A DNA stretch of 64,000 nucleotides from Dromaius novaehollandiae (GCF_036370855.1 NC_088102.1:70503601-70567600), one strand, 5' to 3'. Counted from the stretch's first letter, positions 11,678 through 23,400 are shown. Notes: a model not told the origin generated them from the sequence alone. A program made the numbers and translations.

Positions 11678-14600
11678 ATGGCCGCCCGGCGCCCCGGGGC
11701 CCGCTGGCTGGCCGACTTCCTCGCCTACGAGACGGCCAAGTCGGTGGTGGTGAAGAGCTGGGTGGTGGGCGCCGTCAACCGGGCCGTGCAGCTCCTCATC
11801 CTCTCCTACTTCGTGGGGTGAGCCCCCGGGGCGGGTGACGAGGCGCCTGTTGGAGGACCGCCGGCGGGGCGGGGGGGGGGGGGGGGCGCGGCGGTGCCGC
11901 CGCTGAGCCCCCCGCCGCGTGTGGCCCCAGCTGGGTGTTCCTGCACGAGAAGGCCTACCAGGTGCGCGACACCGCCATCGAGTCCTCCGTGGTCACCAAG
12001 GTGAAGGGCGTCGGGCGATACGGCGGCCGGGTGCTGGACGCGGCCGACTACGTCACCCCCGAGCAGGTCGGGGGGGTGGGTGAGGGTTTGGGGGCGGCTC
12101 TGCCTCGGTTCCCCCCCCCCCGCCGCGGCCGTGGGGTGCTGAGGCGGCGGGTCCCCAGGGCGCCGCCGTGTTCGTGGTCATCACCAGGCGCATCGTGACG
12201 GAGAACCAGGTGCAGGGGCTGTGCCCGGAGGTAAGGGGGCACCGCGGGGCGGGCGTGCGGCCGTGTCCCCCCCCCCGGCGTCACCTCACCGCCCGCCCGC
12301 GCAGAGCGACACCAGGTACCGCTGCACCGCCGACAGCGACTGCCAAAGCAACGGCCCCGCCGCGGCGAGCGGTAAGTGCGTCCGTCCGTCTGTGCGTCCG
12401 TCTGTGCGTCCGTCTGTGCGTCCGTCGTCCCCCCCCCCGCTACCGCCGCCGGCGGTGCTGACAGGCGGCCGCGGCAGGGCTGCTGACGGGGCGCTGCGTG
12501 CGCTACAACGGGACGCTGCGCACCTGCGAGATCCGCGGCTGGTGCCCGCCGGAGGTGGACGCCGTGGAGGCGTGAGTGCGGCCCCCCCCCCGCCGCCCCG
12601 TTGTGTTCCCCCCCCCCCACCCCGCCGCCCCCGCCAACAGGCGCCCATCGCCGTGGCGTCCCCGCAGGCCCGTCATGCTGGAGGCCGAAAACTTCACCGT
12701 CTTCGTCAAGAACAGCGTCCGCTTCCCGCTGTTCGGCTTCGAGAGGTGAGCGGCGCCGGGGGACGGGCGGATGCACGGATGTGGGGCCCCCCCCTCCCCG
12801 CCCCGTGCCGGGGGTCACACACGTCCCCGTCCCCGTCCCCGTCCCCGTCCCCGCCGCAGGGCCAACCTGCCGCCGCGGGCCACGGCCGCCGAGCTGAGCC
12901 GCTGCCGCTTCCACCCGGCGCGCCGGCCCCTCTGCCCCATCCTGCGGCTGGGCGACGTGGCGCGCTTCGCCGGCCAGGACTTCGCCGCCCTGGCCGCCAC
13001 GGTGAGCCGGGCGCCGGGGACGCCGGCCGCGGGGACGCCGGGGCCCCCCGCCGCGCTGACGCCGGCCCCCGCCGCGCAGGGGGGGGTCGTCGGCATCAAG
13101 ATCGCCTGGGTGTGCGACCTGGACCGGGCCTGGGAGCTCTGCCTGCCCCGCTACTCCTTCGCCCGCCTCGACGGCGGCGCCCGCCACGGCGCCGGCTCGC
13201 CCGGCTACAACTTCAGGCAAGGGCGGGCGGGTGACGGCGGCTGTGCGCACACCCGGCGCGGCGACAGCCCGCGACAGCCCGCCGCCCCCCCCCCCCACAC
13301 ACACAGGTCGGCCAGGTACCGCCGCGGGCCCAACGGCACCGAGTCGCGCACCCTCATGAAGGCTTTCGGCATCCGCTTCGACGTGCTGGTGTACGGCAGC
13401 GTACGTAGCCCCCCCTCCACCGCCGCCCCACGGCGCCCCACAGTTCCCTCTGCCCAGCCCCACGGCGGGGGGGGAGCCCCCCCCCCAGCTGACAGGGCGC
13501 TCTGCCCCCCCCCCCCAGGCTGGGAAATTCAGCATCGTCCCGACCCTCATCAACGTGGTGGCAGCCTTCACCTCCGTCGGCGTGGTGAGTGGGGCTGCCC
13601 CATAGCCAGGGGGATGGGGCTGCAGCCTGGCCCCATAGCAGTGGGGATGGGGATGCAGCCTGGCCCCATAGCGGTGTGGACGGGGCTGCAGTGGGACCCC
13701 ATAGCAGTGGGGATGGGGATGCAGCCTGGCCCCATAGCGGTGGGGACGGGGCTGCAGCCGGGCCCCATAGCAGTGGGGATGGGGATGCAGCCTGGCCCCA
13801 TAGCGGTGGGGACGGGGCTGCAGTGGGGCCCCATAGCAGTGGGGATGGGGCTGTAGTCTGGCCCCATAGAGGTGGGCATGGGGCTGCAGCCTGGCCCTAT
13901 AGCAGTGGGCATGGGGCTGTAGTCTGGCCCCATAGCGGTGGGGATGGGGCTGCAATGGGGCCCCATAGTGATGGGGATGGGGCTGCAGCCGGGCCCCATA
14001 GCAGTGGGGATGGAGCTGCTGTCTGGCCCCATAGCCAGGGGGACAGGGCTGCAGCCGGGCCCCATAGCGGTGGGGATGGGGATGCAGCCTGGCCCCATAG
14101 CGGTGTGGACGGGACTGCAGCCTGGCCCCATAGCAGTGGGGATGGGGATGCAGCCTGGCCCCATAGCAGTGTGGACGGGGCTGCAGTGGGACCTCATAGC
14201 AGTGGGGATGGGGCTGTAGTCTGGCCCTATAGCAGTGGGGATGGGGCTGCAGTGGGGCCCCATAGCAGTGGGGATGGGGCTGTAGTCTGGCCCCATAGCG
14301 GTGGGCATGGGGCTGCAGCCTGGCCCTATAGCGGTGGGCATGGGGCTGTAGTCTGGCCCCATAGCGGTGGGGATGGGGCTGCAATGGGGCCCCATAGTGA
14401 TGGGGATGGGGCTGCAGCCAGGCCCCATAGCAGTGGGGATGGGGCTGCTGTCTGGCCCCATAGCCAGGGGGACAGGGCTGCAGCTGGGCCCCATAGCGGT
14501 GGGGACGGGGCTGCAGTGGGGCCCCATAGCAGTGGAGATGAAGCTGCTGTCTGGCCCCATAGCCAGAGGGACAGGGCTGCAGCTGGGCCCCATGGCAGTG

Positions 14601-15115
14601 TGGATGGAGCTGCAGCTGGGCCCCATAGCAGTGGGGCCACAGTCAGTCCCCAGGTGCCGGCAAGGGGGCCGGTAGCCGTGGGGCAGCGGTGGTCCCGGCC
14701 CCCCGGCGTCCCCCAGCGCCGCCGTCCCCGCAGGGCTCGGTGCTGTGCGACCTCATCCTGCTGCACTTCCTCAAGGGCGCTGAGCACTACAAGGCCCGCA
14801 AGTTCGAGGAGGTGAGCCGTGGGGCTGGGAGCCGTGGGGCTGGGAGCCGTGGGGCTGGGGGCCATGTGGGGCTGGCGAGCTCAGGATGCCATGGGGCAGG
14901 AGCGGATGATGCTGGGGAGCACGGGCACGTGGGGCTGAGCGTGCCCGGGGCGGGGGGGAGCTGTGCCCCCCGGGCGCCATGGGGCAGGCACTGCTGCCTC
15001 CTCTGCCCCACAGGTGCCGGAGGCCAGCCTGCACCAGCCCTCGGCCGGCCCCACGGCGCTGCGGGGCGGCGAGATGCAGTCCACCGACTCAGGCACCGGC
15101 TCCCTCGGCCTCTAG
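11678..15115 (+). CDS. P2RX3: P2X purinoceptor 3, ATP-gated cation channel
   Basis: Trimeric ATP-gated cation channel of sensory neurons. Exons: 11678-11817, 11931-12066, 12159-12230, 12305-12371, 12478-12571, 12668-12745, 12860-13001, 13080-13216, 13307-13400, 13519-13584, 14734-14811, 15014-15115; 1,206 nt, 401 residues (human 397). Visible features: conserved intracellular YETAKS motif; TM1 around [22 protein letters not shown]-site residues in VTKVKG, ATGG, YNFR and [10 protein letters not shown]; ten ectodomain cysteines (CPE, YRC, DCQ, RCV, TCE, WCP, SRC, LCP, VCD, LCL); TM2 from about [10 protein letters not shown] to ILLHFL; YKARK surface-retention motif. The N-terminus ([16 protein letters not shown]) is longer than in human. 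The intron after 13216 uses a GC donor (CTTCAG/GCAAGG) with a normal acceptor; no nearby GT donor keeps the frame. Confidence 0.97.
13590..14640. repeat. P2RX3 intron 10 minisatellite
   Basis: About 30 units of 33-36 bp with consensus around GGCCCCATAGCAGTGGGGAT plus GGGGCTGCAGCCTGG. It fills almost the whole intron between the two exons that encode the TM2 region. Confidence 0.95.
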
Positions 15116-15324
15116 CCCCCCGCGCCGTGGGGCAGACCCTGCCTACCGTCTGCCCCCCCCCACGCCAATGTGGGGCAGGGCTGGCTGTAGGGGGCTGGGG
15201 GGCTGCGGTGGCCCCCCGCTGCCTGCCAGCCCCACGGCAGCTTTTTCTGCATGGACGCCTGGCACCCGCACTGCGCTGCCCCACACCTGCGGTTGGGGGC
15301 TGAGGCTGCTGTGGGGCAGGGCCC

Positions 15325-16055
15325 CACGGGTCCCAGCCCTGCCCCACTGCGCCCTGGGCCCATCCTGGGGGTCCCAGTGCTGCCCCACTGCCCCCAGTGC
15401 CCATCTTGGGGGTCCCAGTGCTGCCCCACTGCCCCCAGTGCCTGTCCTGGGGGTCCCAGCCCTGCCCCACTGTCCCCTGAGCCCATCCTGGGGGGTCCCA
15501 GCCCTGCCCCACTGCCCCCCATGGCTGTTCTGGGGGGTCCCAGTGCTGCCCCACTGCCCCCAGTGTCCATCTTGGGGGGTCCCAGCCCTGCCCCACTGTC
15601 CCCTGCGCCACTCCCTGGGGTCCCGGCCCTGCCCCACTGCCCCCAGCACCCTTCCCTGCGGGTCCCAGCGCTGCCCCACTGCCCCCAGTGCCTGTCCTGG
15701 GGGGTCCCAGTGCTGCCCCACTGCCCCCAGTGCCCATCCTGGGGGTCTCAGTCCCTCCCCACTGCCCCCAGCATCCATCCTGGGGGTCCCAACTCTGCCC
15801 CACTGCCCCCAGTGCCTGTCCTAGGGGGTCCCAGCCCTGCCCCACTGTCCCCTGCGCCACTCCCTGGGGGGTCCCAGCCCTGCCCCACTGCCCCCAGCAC
15901 CCTTCCTTGGGGTCCCAGCACTGCCCCACTGCCCCCAGTGCCTGTCCTGGGGGGTCCCAGCACTGCCCCACTGCCCCCAGCACCCATCCTGGGGGTCCCA
16001 GCCCTGCCCCACTGCCCCCTGGGCCCTTCCTGGGGGTCCCACCTCTGCGCTGCCC
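15325..16055. repeat. Minisatellite inside the P2RX3 3'UTR
   Basis: About 18 units of roughly 39 bp (CCTGCCCCACTGCCCCCAGT then GCC(T/C)(A/G)TCCTGGGGGTCCCAG). It lies between the stop codon at 15115 and the poly(A) signal at 16107, so it should be part of the mature mRNA. Confidence 0.92.
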
Positions 16056-16106
16056 CCCGCCCCCCTCCCTGCCCCACGGCGGCAGCACCCCCAGCACCCG
16101 GCCCTC

Positions 16107-16112
16107 AATAAA
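16107..16112 (+). terminator. P2RX3: P2RX3 polyadenylation signal
   Basis: AATAAA in CCCTCAATAAAGTTTCGG, just after the 3'UTR array. It gives a 3'UTR of about 1 kb, most of it repeat. Confidence 0.85.
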
Positions 16113-16308
16113 GTTTCGGCTCCCGGCACCCACCCGCGTCCGGCCTGCGTGCGGGTGTGGGGCAGCGGGGGGGCCGGGGATCCCCCCATGGGGTGGCCGT
16201 GGGGCTGGGGGCCGCGACGAGGGGCCCCCCCGGTGGGGGCCGTGGGGCTGGGGGCCGCGACGGGCACAGCAAGGGCCCCACACGGGTGCGGGTGCTGAAC
16301 GCTGGCGC

Positions 16309-16314
16309 TTTATT
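16309..16314 (-). terminator. PRG2-like gene polyadenylation signal
   Basis: TTTATT on the plus strand (AATAAA on minus), about 90 bp after the stop codon of the PRG2-like gene. It is only about 197 bp from the convergent P2RX3 signal. Confidence 0.85.
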
Positions 16315-16402
16315 GGGGTCCGTGGGGAGCGGGGCGCCCCCCCCCCCGCGCGCCGTGGGGCAGGCGGGGGGGCCCCGGGGGGGGGCCGTGGGGCTGAGCC
16401 CC

Positions 16403-18980
16403 TCAGTACTTGCAGACGAAGGGCAGGCGCACGCCGCAGTGCACGCTCCTCCAGCGCCCGTCTGCCGGGGGCACCGCCGTCAGGGCCGCCCCACGGCCCG
16501 GCCCCCAGCCCCCCAGGCTGCAGCCCCCAGACCCCCAAGTTGCAGCCCCCCAAACCCCCCAGGTTGCAGCCCCCAGACCCCCAAGTTGCAGCCCCAGACC
16601 CCCAAATTGCAGACCCTAAACCCCCAAGTTGTAGCCCTCAGACCCTCAAATTGCAGCCCCCAGACCCCCAAGTTGCAGCCCCAGACCCCCAAGTTGCAGC
16701 CCCCAGCCCCCCAAGTTGCACCCCCAGACCCCCAGGTTGCAACCCCCAAACCCCCAGGGACCATCCCCAGACCTCCAAGTTGCACACCTCAAACCCCCCA
16801 GGTTGCAGCCCCCAGCCCCCCAAGTTGCAGCCCCAGACCCCCAAGTTGCAGACCTCCCAAGTTGTATCCCCCAGACCCCCAAGTTGCAGCCCCAGACCCC
16901 CAATTTGCAGCCCTCAAACCCCCAGGGACCACCCCCGGACCTCCACGTTGCAGACCCAACCCCCCAAGTTGTAGCCCCCAGCCCCCCCAAGTTGCAGCCC
17001 CAGACCCCCAAGTTGCAGCCCCAGTTCCCCCAGGGACAACCCCCAGCCCCCCAGGTCGCAGCCCCCGGCCCCAGCGCCCCCCAGCCCCATCCCCAGCCCC
17101 TTGGGGGCACCGGTCCCCCCCCCCCGGCCCCCCGGCCCCACTGACTTGCGGTGCAGAGGGAGGTGCAGAAGGTGCCGGCGGGCGTGGGGTAGCCGCGGAG
17201 CCAGTGCGCGTAGTTCCACAGCGTGCGGTCGATCCACTGGCAGAACACGCTCCTGCACTGCGCCCCGCGTCACCCGGGCTGCCACCGGGCACCGGCACCG
17301 GCCTGGGGGGGGCCGGGGGGGCCGGGGGGGCACGGGGGGGCACGGGGACGGCGGGGCAGGGCTGGGTGCCCCAGGATGGGCATGGGGACGTGGGGCAGGG
17401 CTGGGTCACCCCAGGATGGGCATGGGGACGTGGGGCAGGGCTGGGTGCCCCAGGATGGGCATGGGGACGTTGGGTAGAGCTGGGTCACCCCAGGATGGGC
17501 ATGGGGACGTGGGGCAGAGCTGGGTGCCCCAGGATGGGCATGGGGACGTTGGGTAGAGCTTGGGTCACCCCAGGATGGGCATGGGGACGTGGGGCAGAGC
17601 TGGGTGCCCCAGGATGGGCATGGGGACGTTGGGTAGAGCTGGGTGCCCCAGGATGGGCATGGGGACATTGGGCAGGGCTGGGTGCCCCAGGACGGGCATG
17701 GGGACGTGGGGCAGAGCTGGGTCACCCCAGGACGGCCATGGGGACGTTGGGTAGAGCTGGGTGCCCCAGGATGGGCATGGGGACATTGGGCAGGGCTGGG
17801 TGCCCCAGGATGGGCATGGGGATGTGGGGCAGAGCTGGGTCACCCCAGGACGGCCATGGGGACGTTGGGTAGAGCTGGGTGCCCCAGGATGGGCATGGGG
17901 ACATTGGGCAGGGCTGGGTGCCCCAGGACGGGCATGGGGACGTGGGGCAGAGCTGGGTCACCCCAGGACGGCCATGGGGACGTTGGGTAGAGCTGGGTGC
18001 CCCAGGATGGGCATGGGGACATTGGGCAGGGCTGGGTGCCCCAGGATGGGCATGGGGACGTTGGGTAGAGCTTGGGCCACCCCAGGATGGGCATGGGGAC
18101 GTGGGGCAGGGCTGGGTCACCCCAGGACGGCCATGGGGACGTTGGGTAGAGCTGGGTGCCCCAGGATGGGCATGGGGACATTGGGCAGGGCTGGGTGCCC
18201 CAGGATGGGCATGGGGACGTTGAGTAGAGCTAGGTCACCCCAGGATGGGCATGGGGACGTTAAGTAGAGCTTGGGTCACCCCAGGATGGGCATGGGGACA
18301 GCACAGCAGGGCTGGGACCTTTGGGGACGAGCATGGGGACGGGTTACGGGTGCAAGGGAGGGGGGGGGCGAGGAGAGCTCCTTACCAGGGGGCTGGTGAT
18401 GGCCCCGATCCAGACCTGGCCGCGGTTGGTGCGGGAGCGGGCGACGCGCCGCAGGCGGACGTTGACGCTGTGGCTGTGGATGGAGGCCAGGTGCCCGCGG
18501 TAGCACCGGCGGCACACGTCCTGCGGAGCGGGGCCGGCGGGTCAGCGGGGCTGCCCCGTGCCCCCCCCGTCCGTCCCCGCGTCCGTCCGTCCCCGCGTCC
18601 CACCTCGGCGCGGTGGAAGCTCCTGCAGCGCCGCACGACCACGTAGCGGTTGGTGCCGGCGCCCGGGGCCTCCGGCAGGCTCAGCCGCGCCGTCTCCTCG
18701 TCCCGCGGGCACTCGACGTCCTCCTCCAGCGTCACCTCGGCCACCGGCGTCACCTCGGCCACCGGGGCCACCTCGGCCGTCCCGGCCCAGCTGCCCGGCT
18801 CGGGCGCCTCGGGGGCGGCTGGGGGAGCAGGGCGTCAGGCCCCGGGGCGGCGGGGGCCCCGGCGTCCGGCGGGGGGGGGGTGGCCCCACGGCGCGGCGGG
18901 GGCCGGCGCGGGCACTCACCGAGGCGGCAGGCGCCGGCGGATCCCAGCAGGGCCAAGGCGAGGAGCAGGCGGGACGGCAT
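16403..18980 (-). CDS. PRG2: Bone marrow proteoglycan (eosinophil major basic protein) homologue
   Basis: Secreted granule protein with a C-type lectin fold. Exons in transcript order: 18920-18980, 18604-18818, 18386-18520, 17146-17257, 16403-16461; 193 residues. The start gives a clear signal peptide (MPSRLLLALALLGSAGAC). An acidic propiece follows (VTLEEDVECPRDEE), then a lectin-like domain: YVVVRRCRSFHRAEDVCRRC, GHLASIHS, QVWIGAI, FCQWIDRTLWNYAHW, GRWRSVHCG and a PFVCKY end. The lectin part holds about 20 Arg and 1 Lys against 3 acidic residues, so acidic pro-part plus very basic mature part, as in mammalian MBP. The acceptor GCGCAG/TGCAGGAGC for exon 4 was chosen because it keeps phase and restores the CR motif seen before FQW in MBP. 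Position next to P2RX3 and SLC43A3 matches human PRG2/PRG3; one gene is seen here and I cannot say which paralogue it represents. Confidence 0.88.
16505..17075. repeat. PRG2-like last-intron repeat
   Basis: About 28 short units of roughly 20 bp (CCCCCAAGTTGCAGCCCC and CCAGA) with occasional longer composite units. It fills the intron between 16461 and 17146. Confidence 0.93.
17345..18310. repeat. PRG2-like intron minisatellite
   Basis: About 24 units of roughly 40 bp: GGATGGGCATGGGGACGT, then (T/G)GGGTAGAGCTGGGTGCCCCA or a TCACCCCA variant. Units alternate in a higher-order pattern from 17640 to 18240. It fills the intron between the exons at 17146-17257 and 18386-18520. Confidence 0.95.
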
Positions 18981-18989
18981 GGCGGTGGC

Positions 18990-19880
18990 GGTGCGGGTGC
19001 TGGGGACCACGCGGGGACACCCGTGGGGACCAGCCCGGGCCACCCCTGCCTTCAGGGCCCCCCCCCCCCGGGTCGAGCCCAGCTCTGGTGCCCCCGGGGC
19101 CGACTCGTGTCCCTCTGCCGTCCCCAGCGGCACCCCCGTGTCCCTCCTGCCCCCGGGGCCACCCCCGTGTCCCTTACGCCCTTCTGCCGTCCCGGGGGTG
19201 ACCACCACGTCCCTCCTGCCCCCCGGGCCGCCCCGTGGTCCCGATGACCCTCTGCCATCCCTGGGGTCACCCCATGTCCCTCATCTCCCCCATGTCCCTC
19301 TGCCATCCCTGGGGTCACCCCATGTCCCTCATCTCCCCCATGTCCCTCTGCCATCCCTGGGGTCAACCCCATGTCCCTCTGCCATCCCCAGGGTCACCCC
19401 ATGTCCCTCATCTCCCCCATGTCCCTCTACCATCCCTAGGGTCACCTCCATGTCCCTCGTCTCCCCCATGTCCCTCTGCCATCCCTGGGGTCACCCCCAT
19501 GTCCCTTGTCTCCCCCATGTCCCTCTACCATCCCTAGGGTCACCCCCATGTCCCTTGTCTCCCCCACGTCCCTCTACCATCCCTAGGGTCACCCCCATGT
19601 CCCTTGTCTCCCCCATGTCCCTCTGCCATCCCCAGGGTCACCCCATGTCCCTCACCTCCACGTCCCTCTGCCATCCCCAGGGTCACCCCATGTCCCCTGC
19701 CACCCCCCCGTGCCACCACGTCCCCCCCACACCGGCAGCACCCCAGAGCCACCCGTGCCGCCCTGGAGGCCACCCCGACCCCCGTCCCCAAGCCGGGCAG
19801 GGCTGCCGGGGGCCGTGCCCACCCACCGTCCCCGTCCCCGTCCCCGTCCCCGTCCCCGTCCCCGTCCCTCACCCGGTGGC
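18990..19880 (-). other. PRG2-like 5'UTR intron, probable
   Basis: A good minus-strand acceptor (GTCCCCAG) lies at about 19000, just 5' of the ATG exon. A good donor (CACCGG/GTGAGGGA) lies at 19871-19872. Together they predict a short noncoding exon 1 ending at 19873 and an intron filled by repeats (GGGGAC hexamers at 19828-19867 and the 19245-19690 array). No transcript evidence. Confidence 0.5.
19245..19692. repeat. Inverted-orientation copies of the 58-bp array family
   Basis: Units of about 24-60 bp with CCATGTCCCTCTGCCATCC and CTGGGGTCACCCCATGTC. They are the reverse complement of the GGGATGGCAGAGGGACATGG and GGGGTGACCCC segments of the array at 20386-23840. Confidence 0.9.
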
Positions 19881-20405
19881 CGTGGGGCTCTGCCCGCGGG
19901 CGCCCTTAAAGCGGGTGCCGGGGCCACGTGGCCCCACCGCAGCCTTGCGCCACCCGCCCGGCCCGGCCCCACGGCGGCCGCCCCCCAACCGCAGCGGGGC
20001 CGGGGGGGCCGCGGGGCGCCAGATACCATCTCCCACCCCGGGGGCGGCCGTTGCCCCAGGCCGGCTCCCCGCCAACGGCCGTGGGGCGCCCGGGGCCGGC
20101 CGTTGGCCCGCAGATGCTATCGGCCCCCCACGCCCGCCCCACGGCCCGGAGCGGCGGGGCCCGGCGAGGGGCACCCCGGGGACCCGCCGCCGGGGCAGCG
20201 TCACCCCCAGCGGCCGCCCGCGCCGGGGACGGGGACGGGGACGGGGACGGGGACGGGGACGGCGGGTGGGCACGGCCCCCGGCAGCCCTGCCCGGCTTGG
20301 GGACGGGGGTCGGGGTGGCCTCCAGGGCGGCACGGGTGGCCCTGGGGTGCTGCCGGTGTGGGGGGCACGTGGTGGCACGGGGGGGGTGGCAGAGGGGGAC
20401 GTGGG
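19693..20405. repeat. Near-perfect inverted repeat, arms about 175 bp, spacer about 355 bp
   Basis: The left arm (about 19693-19867) and right arm (about 20226-20405) are reverse complements with only a handful of differences. Landmark blocks are CACACCGGCAGCACCCCAG, CCCGACCCCCGTCCCCAAGC and GGGCAGGGCTGCCGGGGGCC, and each arm ends in a GGGGAC/GTCCCC hexamer run facing the centre. The adjoining arrays (19245-19692 and 20386-23840) continue the symmetry. Confidence 0.92.
19873..20130 (-). promoter_or_regulatory. Probable promoter of the PRG2-like gene
   Basis: The spacer of the inverted repeat is CpG-rich unique sequence. On the minus strand it holds a TATA-like CTTTAAGG (19904-19911) and two GATA-type sites: GATA at 20022-20025 (AGATACC) and CCGATAGC at 20117-20122. 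GATA-1 control is established for mammalian MBP. The TATA-like box is rather close to the predicted exon 1 donor, so the exact start is uncertain. Confidence 0.4.
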
Positions 20406-23400
20406 GTGGCCCTGGGGCTTCCAGGGCTTTTGAGGTGACCCTGGGGATGGCAGAGGGACATGGGGTGGCCCTGGGGCTTCCAGGGCTTTTGAGGTGACCC
20501 TGGGGATGGCAGAGGGGGACGTGGGGTGGCCCTGGGGCTTCCAGAGCTTTTGGGGAGACCTTGGGGATGGCAGAGGGACATGGGGTGGCCCTGGGGCTTC
20601 CAGAGCTTTTGGGGAGACCTTGGGGATGGCAGAGGGACATGGAGTGGCCCTGGGGCATCACGGGCTTTTGGGGAGACCCTGGGGATGGCAGAGGGACATG
20701 GGGTGGCCATGGGGGTCCAGGGCTTTTGGGGAGACCCCGAGGATGGCAGAGGGACTTGGGGTGGCCATGGGGGTCAAGGGCTTTTGGGGTGACCCCGGGG
20801 ATGGCAGAGGGACATGGGGTGGCCCTGGGGGTCAAGGGCTTTTGGGGTGACCCTGGGGATGGCAGAGGGACATGGGGTGGCCCTGGGGGTCAAGGGCTTT
20901 TGGGGTGACCCTGGGGATGGCAGAGGGACATGGGGTGGCCCTGGGGCATCAAGGGCTTTCGGGGTGACCCTGGGGATGGCAGAGGGACATGGGGTGGCCA
21001 TGGGGGTCAAGGGCTTTTGGGGTGACCCTGGGGATGGCAGAGGGACATGGGGTGGCCATGGGGGTCAAGGGCTTTCGGGGTGACCCTGGGGATGGCAGAG
21101 GGACTTGGGGTGGCCCTGGGGCATCACAGGCTTTTGGGGTGACCCCAGGGATGGCAGAGGGACATGGGGTGGCCCTGGGGCTCAAGGGCTTTTGGGGTGA
21201 CCCCGAGGATGGCAGAGGGACATGGGGTGGCCATGGGGCTCAAGGGCTTTTGGGGTGACCCCGAGGATGGCAGAGGGACTTGGGGTGGGCCTGGGGGTCA
21301 AGGGCTTTTGGGGTGACCCCGGGGTTGGCAGAGGGACTTGGGGTGGCCATGGGGCATCACGGGCTTTTGGGGAGACCCCGAGGATGGCAGAGGGACATGG
21401 GGTGGCCCTGGGGGCTTCCAGGGCTTTCGGGGTGACCCCGAGGATGGCAGAGGGACATGGGGTGGCCCTGGGGGTCAAGGGCTTTTGGGGTGACCCTGGG
21501 GATGGCAGAGGGACATGGGGTGGCCATGGGGCTTCCAGGGCTTTTGGGGTGACCCTGGAGATGGCAGAGGGACATGGGGTGGCCCTGGGGGTCCAGGGCT
21601 TTTGGGGAGACCCTGGGGATGGCAGAGGGACATGGGGTGGGCCTGGGGCATCACGGGCTTTTGGGGAGACCTTGGGGATGGCAGAGGGACATGGGGTGGC
21701 CCTGGGGCATCAAGGGCTTTCGGGGTGACCCTGGGGATGGCAGAGGGACTTGGGGTGGGCCTGGGGGTCAAGGGCTTTTGGGGTGACCCCGGGGTTGGCA
21801 GAGGGACTTGGGGTGGCCCTGGGGCATCAAGGGCTTTCGGGGTGACCCCAGGGATGGCAGAGGGACATGGGGTGGCCCTGGGGCATCAAGGGCTTTCGGG
21901 GTGACCCTGGGGATGGCAGAGGGACTTGGGGTGGCCCTGGGGCATCACAGGCTTTTGGGGTGACCCTGGGGATGGCAGAGGGACATGGGGTGGCCATGGG
22001 GGTCAAGGGCTTTTGGGGTGACCCTGGGGATGGCAGAGGGACTTGGGGTGGCCCTGGGGGTCCAGGGCTTTTGGGGTGACCCCGAGGATGGCAGAGGGAC
22101 ATGGGGTGGCCCTGGGGGTCAAGGGCTTTTGGGGTGACCCCGAGGATGGCAGAGGGACATGGGGTGGCCCTGGGGCATCAAGGGCTTTTGGGGTGACCCC
22201 GAGGATGGCAGAGGGACATGGGGTGGCCCTGGGGGTCAAGGGCTTTTGGGGTGACCCCAGGGATGGCAGAGGGACATGGGGTGGCCCTGGGGGTCAAGGG
22301 CTTTTGGGGTGACCCTGGGGATGGCAGAGGGACATGGGGTGGCCCTGGGGCATCAAGGGCTTTCGGGGTGACCCTGGGGATGGCAGAGGGACATGGGGTG
22401 GCCCTGGGGCTCAAGGGCTTTTGGGGTGACCCCGAGGATGGCAGAGGGACATGGGGTGGCCCTGGGGGTCAAGGGCTTTTGGGGTGACCCCGGGGGTGGC
22501 AGAGGGACTTGGGGTGGTCCTGGGGGTCAAGGGCTTTTGGGGAGACCCTGAGGATGGCAGAGGGACATGGGGTGGCCATGGGGGTCAAGGGCTTTTGGGG
22601 TGACCCTGGGGATGGCAGAGGGACATGGGGTGGCCATGGGGGTCAAGGGCTTTTGGGGTGACCCCAGGGATGGCAGAGGGAATTGGGGTGGCCCTGGGGC
22701 ATCACAGGCTTTTGGGGTGACCCCGAGGATGGCTGAGGGACATGGGGTGGCCATGGGGGTCAAGGGCTTTCGGGGTGACCCTGGGGATGGCAGAGGGACT
22801 TGGGGTGGCCCTGAGGGTCCAGGGCTTTTGGGGTGACCCCGAGGATGGCAGAGGGACATGGGGTGGCCCTGGGGGTCAAGGGCTTTTGGGGTGACCCCGA
22901 GGATGGCAGAGGGACATGGGGTGGCCCTGGGGCTCAAGGGCTTTTGGGGTGACCCCGAGGATGGCAGAGGGACATGGGGTGGCCATGGGGGTCAAGGGCT
23001 TTTGGGGTGACCCCAGGGATGGCAGAGGGACATGGGGTGGCCCTGGGGGTCAAGGGCTTTCGGGGTGACCCTGGGGATGGCAGAGGGACATGGGGTGGCC
23101 ATGGGGGTCAAGGGCTTTTGGGGTGACCCCGGGGGTGGCAGAGGGACATGGGGTGGCCATGGGGGTCCAGGGCTTTTGGGGTGACCCCGAGGATGGCAGA
23201 GGGACATGGGGTGGCCCTGGGGCATCACGGGCTTTTGGGGTGACCCCGGGGGTGGCAGAGGGACTTGGGGTGGCCCTGGGGGTCAAGGGCTTTTGAGGTG
23301 ACCCCAGGGATGGCAGAGGGACATGGGGTGGCCCTGGGGCATCACGGGCTTTTGGGGTGACCCTGGGGATGGCAGAGGGACATGGGGTGGCCATGGGGGT

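Noticed and set aside
13217-13240. GT donor at about 13231 in P2RX3 exon 8
   Set aside because: It would add residues after YNFR and enter the next exon in the wrong frame. The GC donor keeps phase and the family alignment.
17246-17257. Acceptor GTGCAG/GAGCGTG for the PRG2-like exon
   Set aside because: It breaks phase with the preceding exon. The acceptor 5 bases further upstream (GCGCAG/TGC) closes the frame and adds a Cys-Arg pair as in mammalian MBP.
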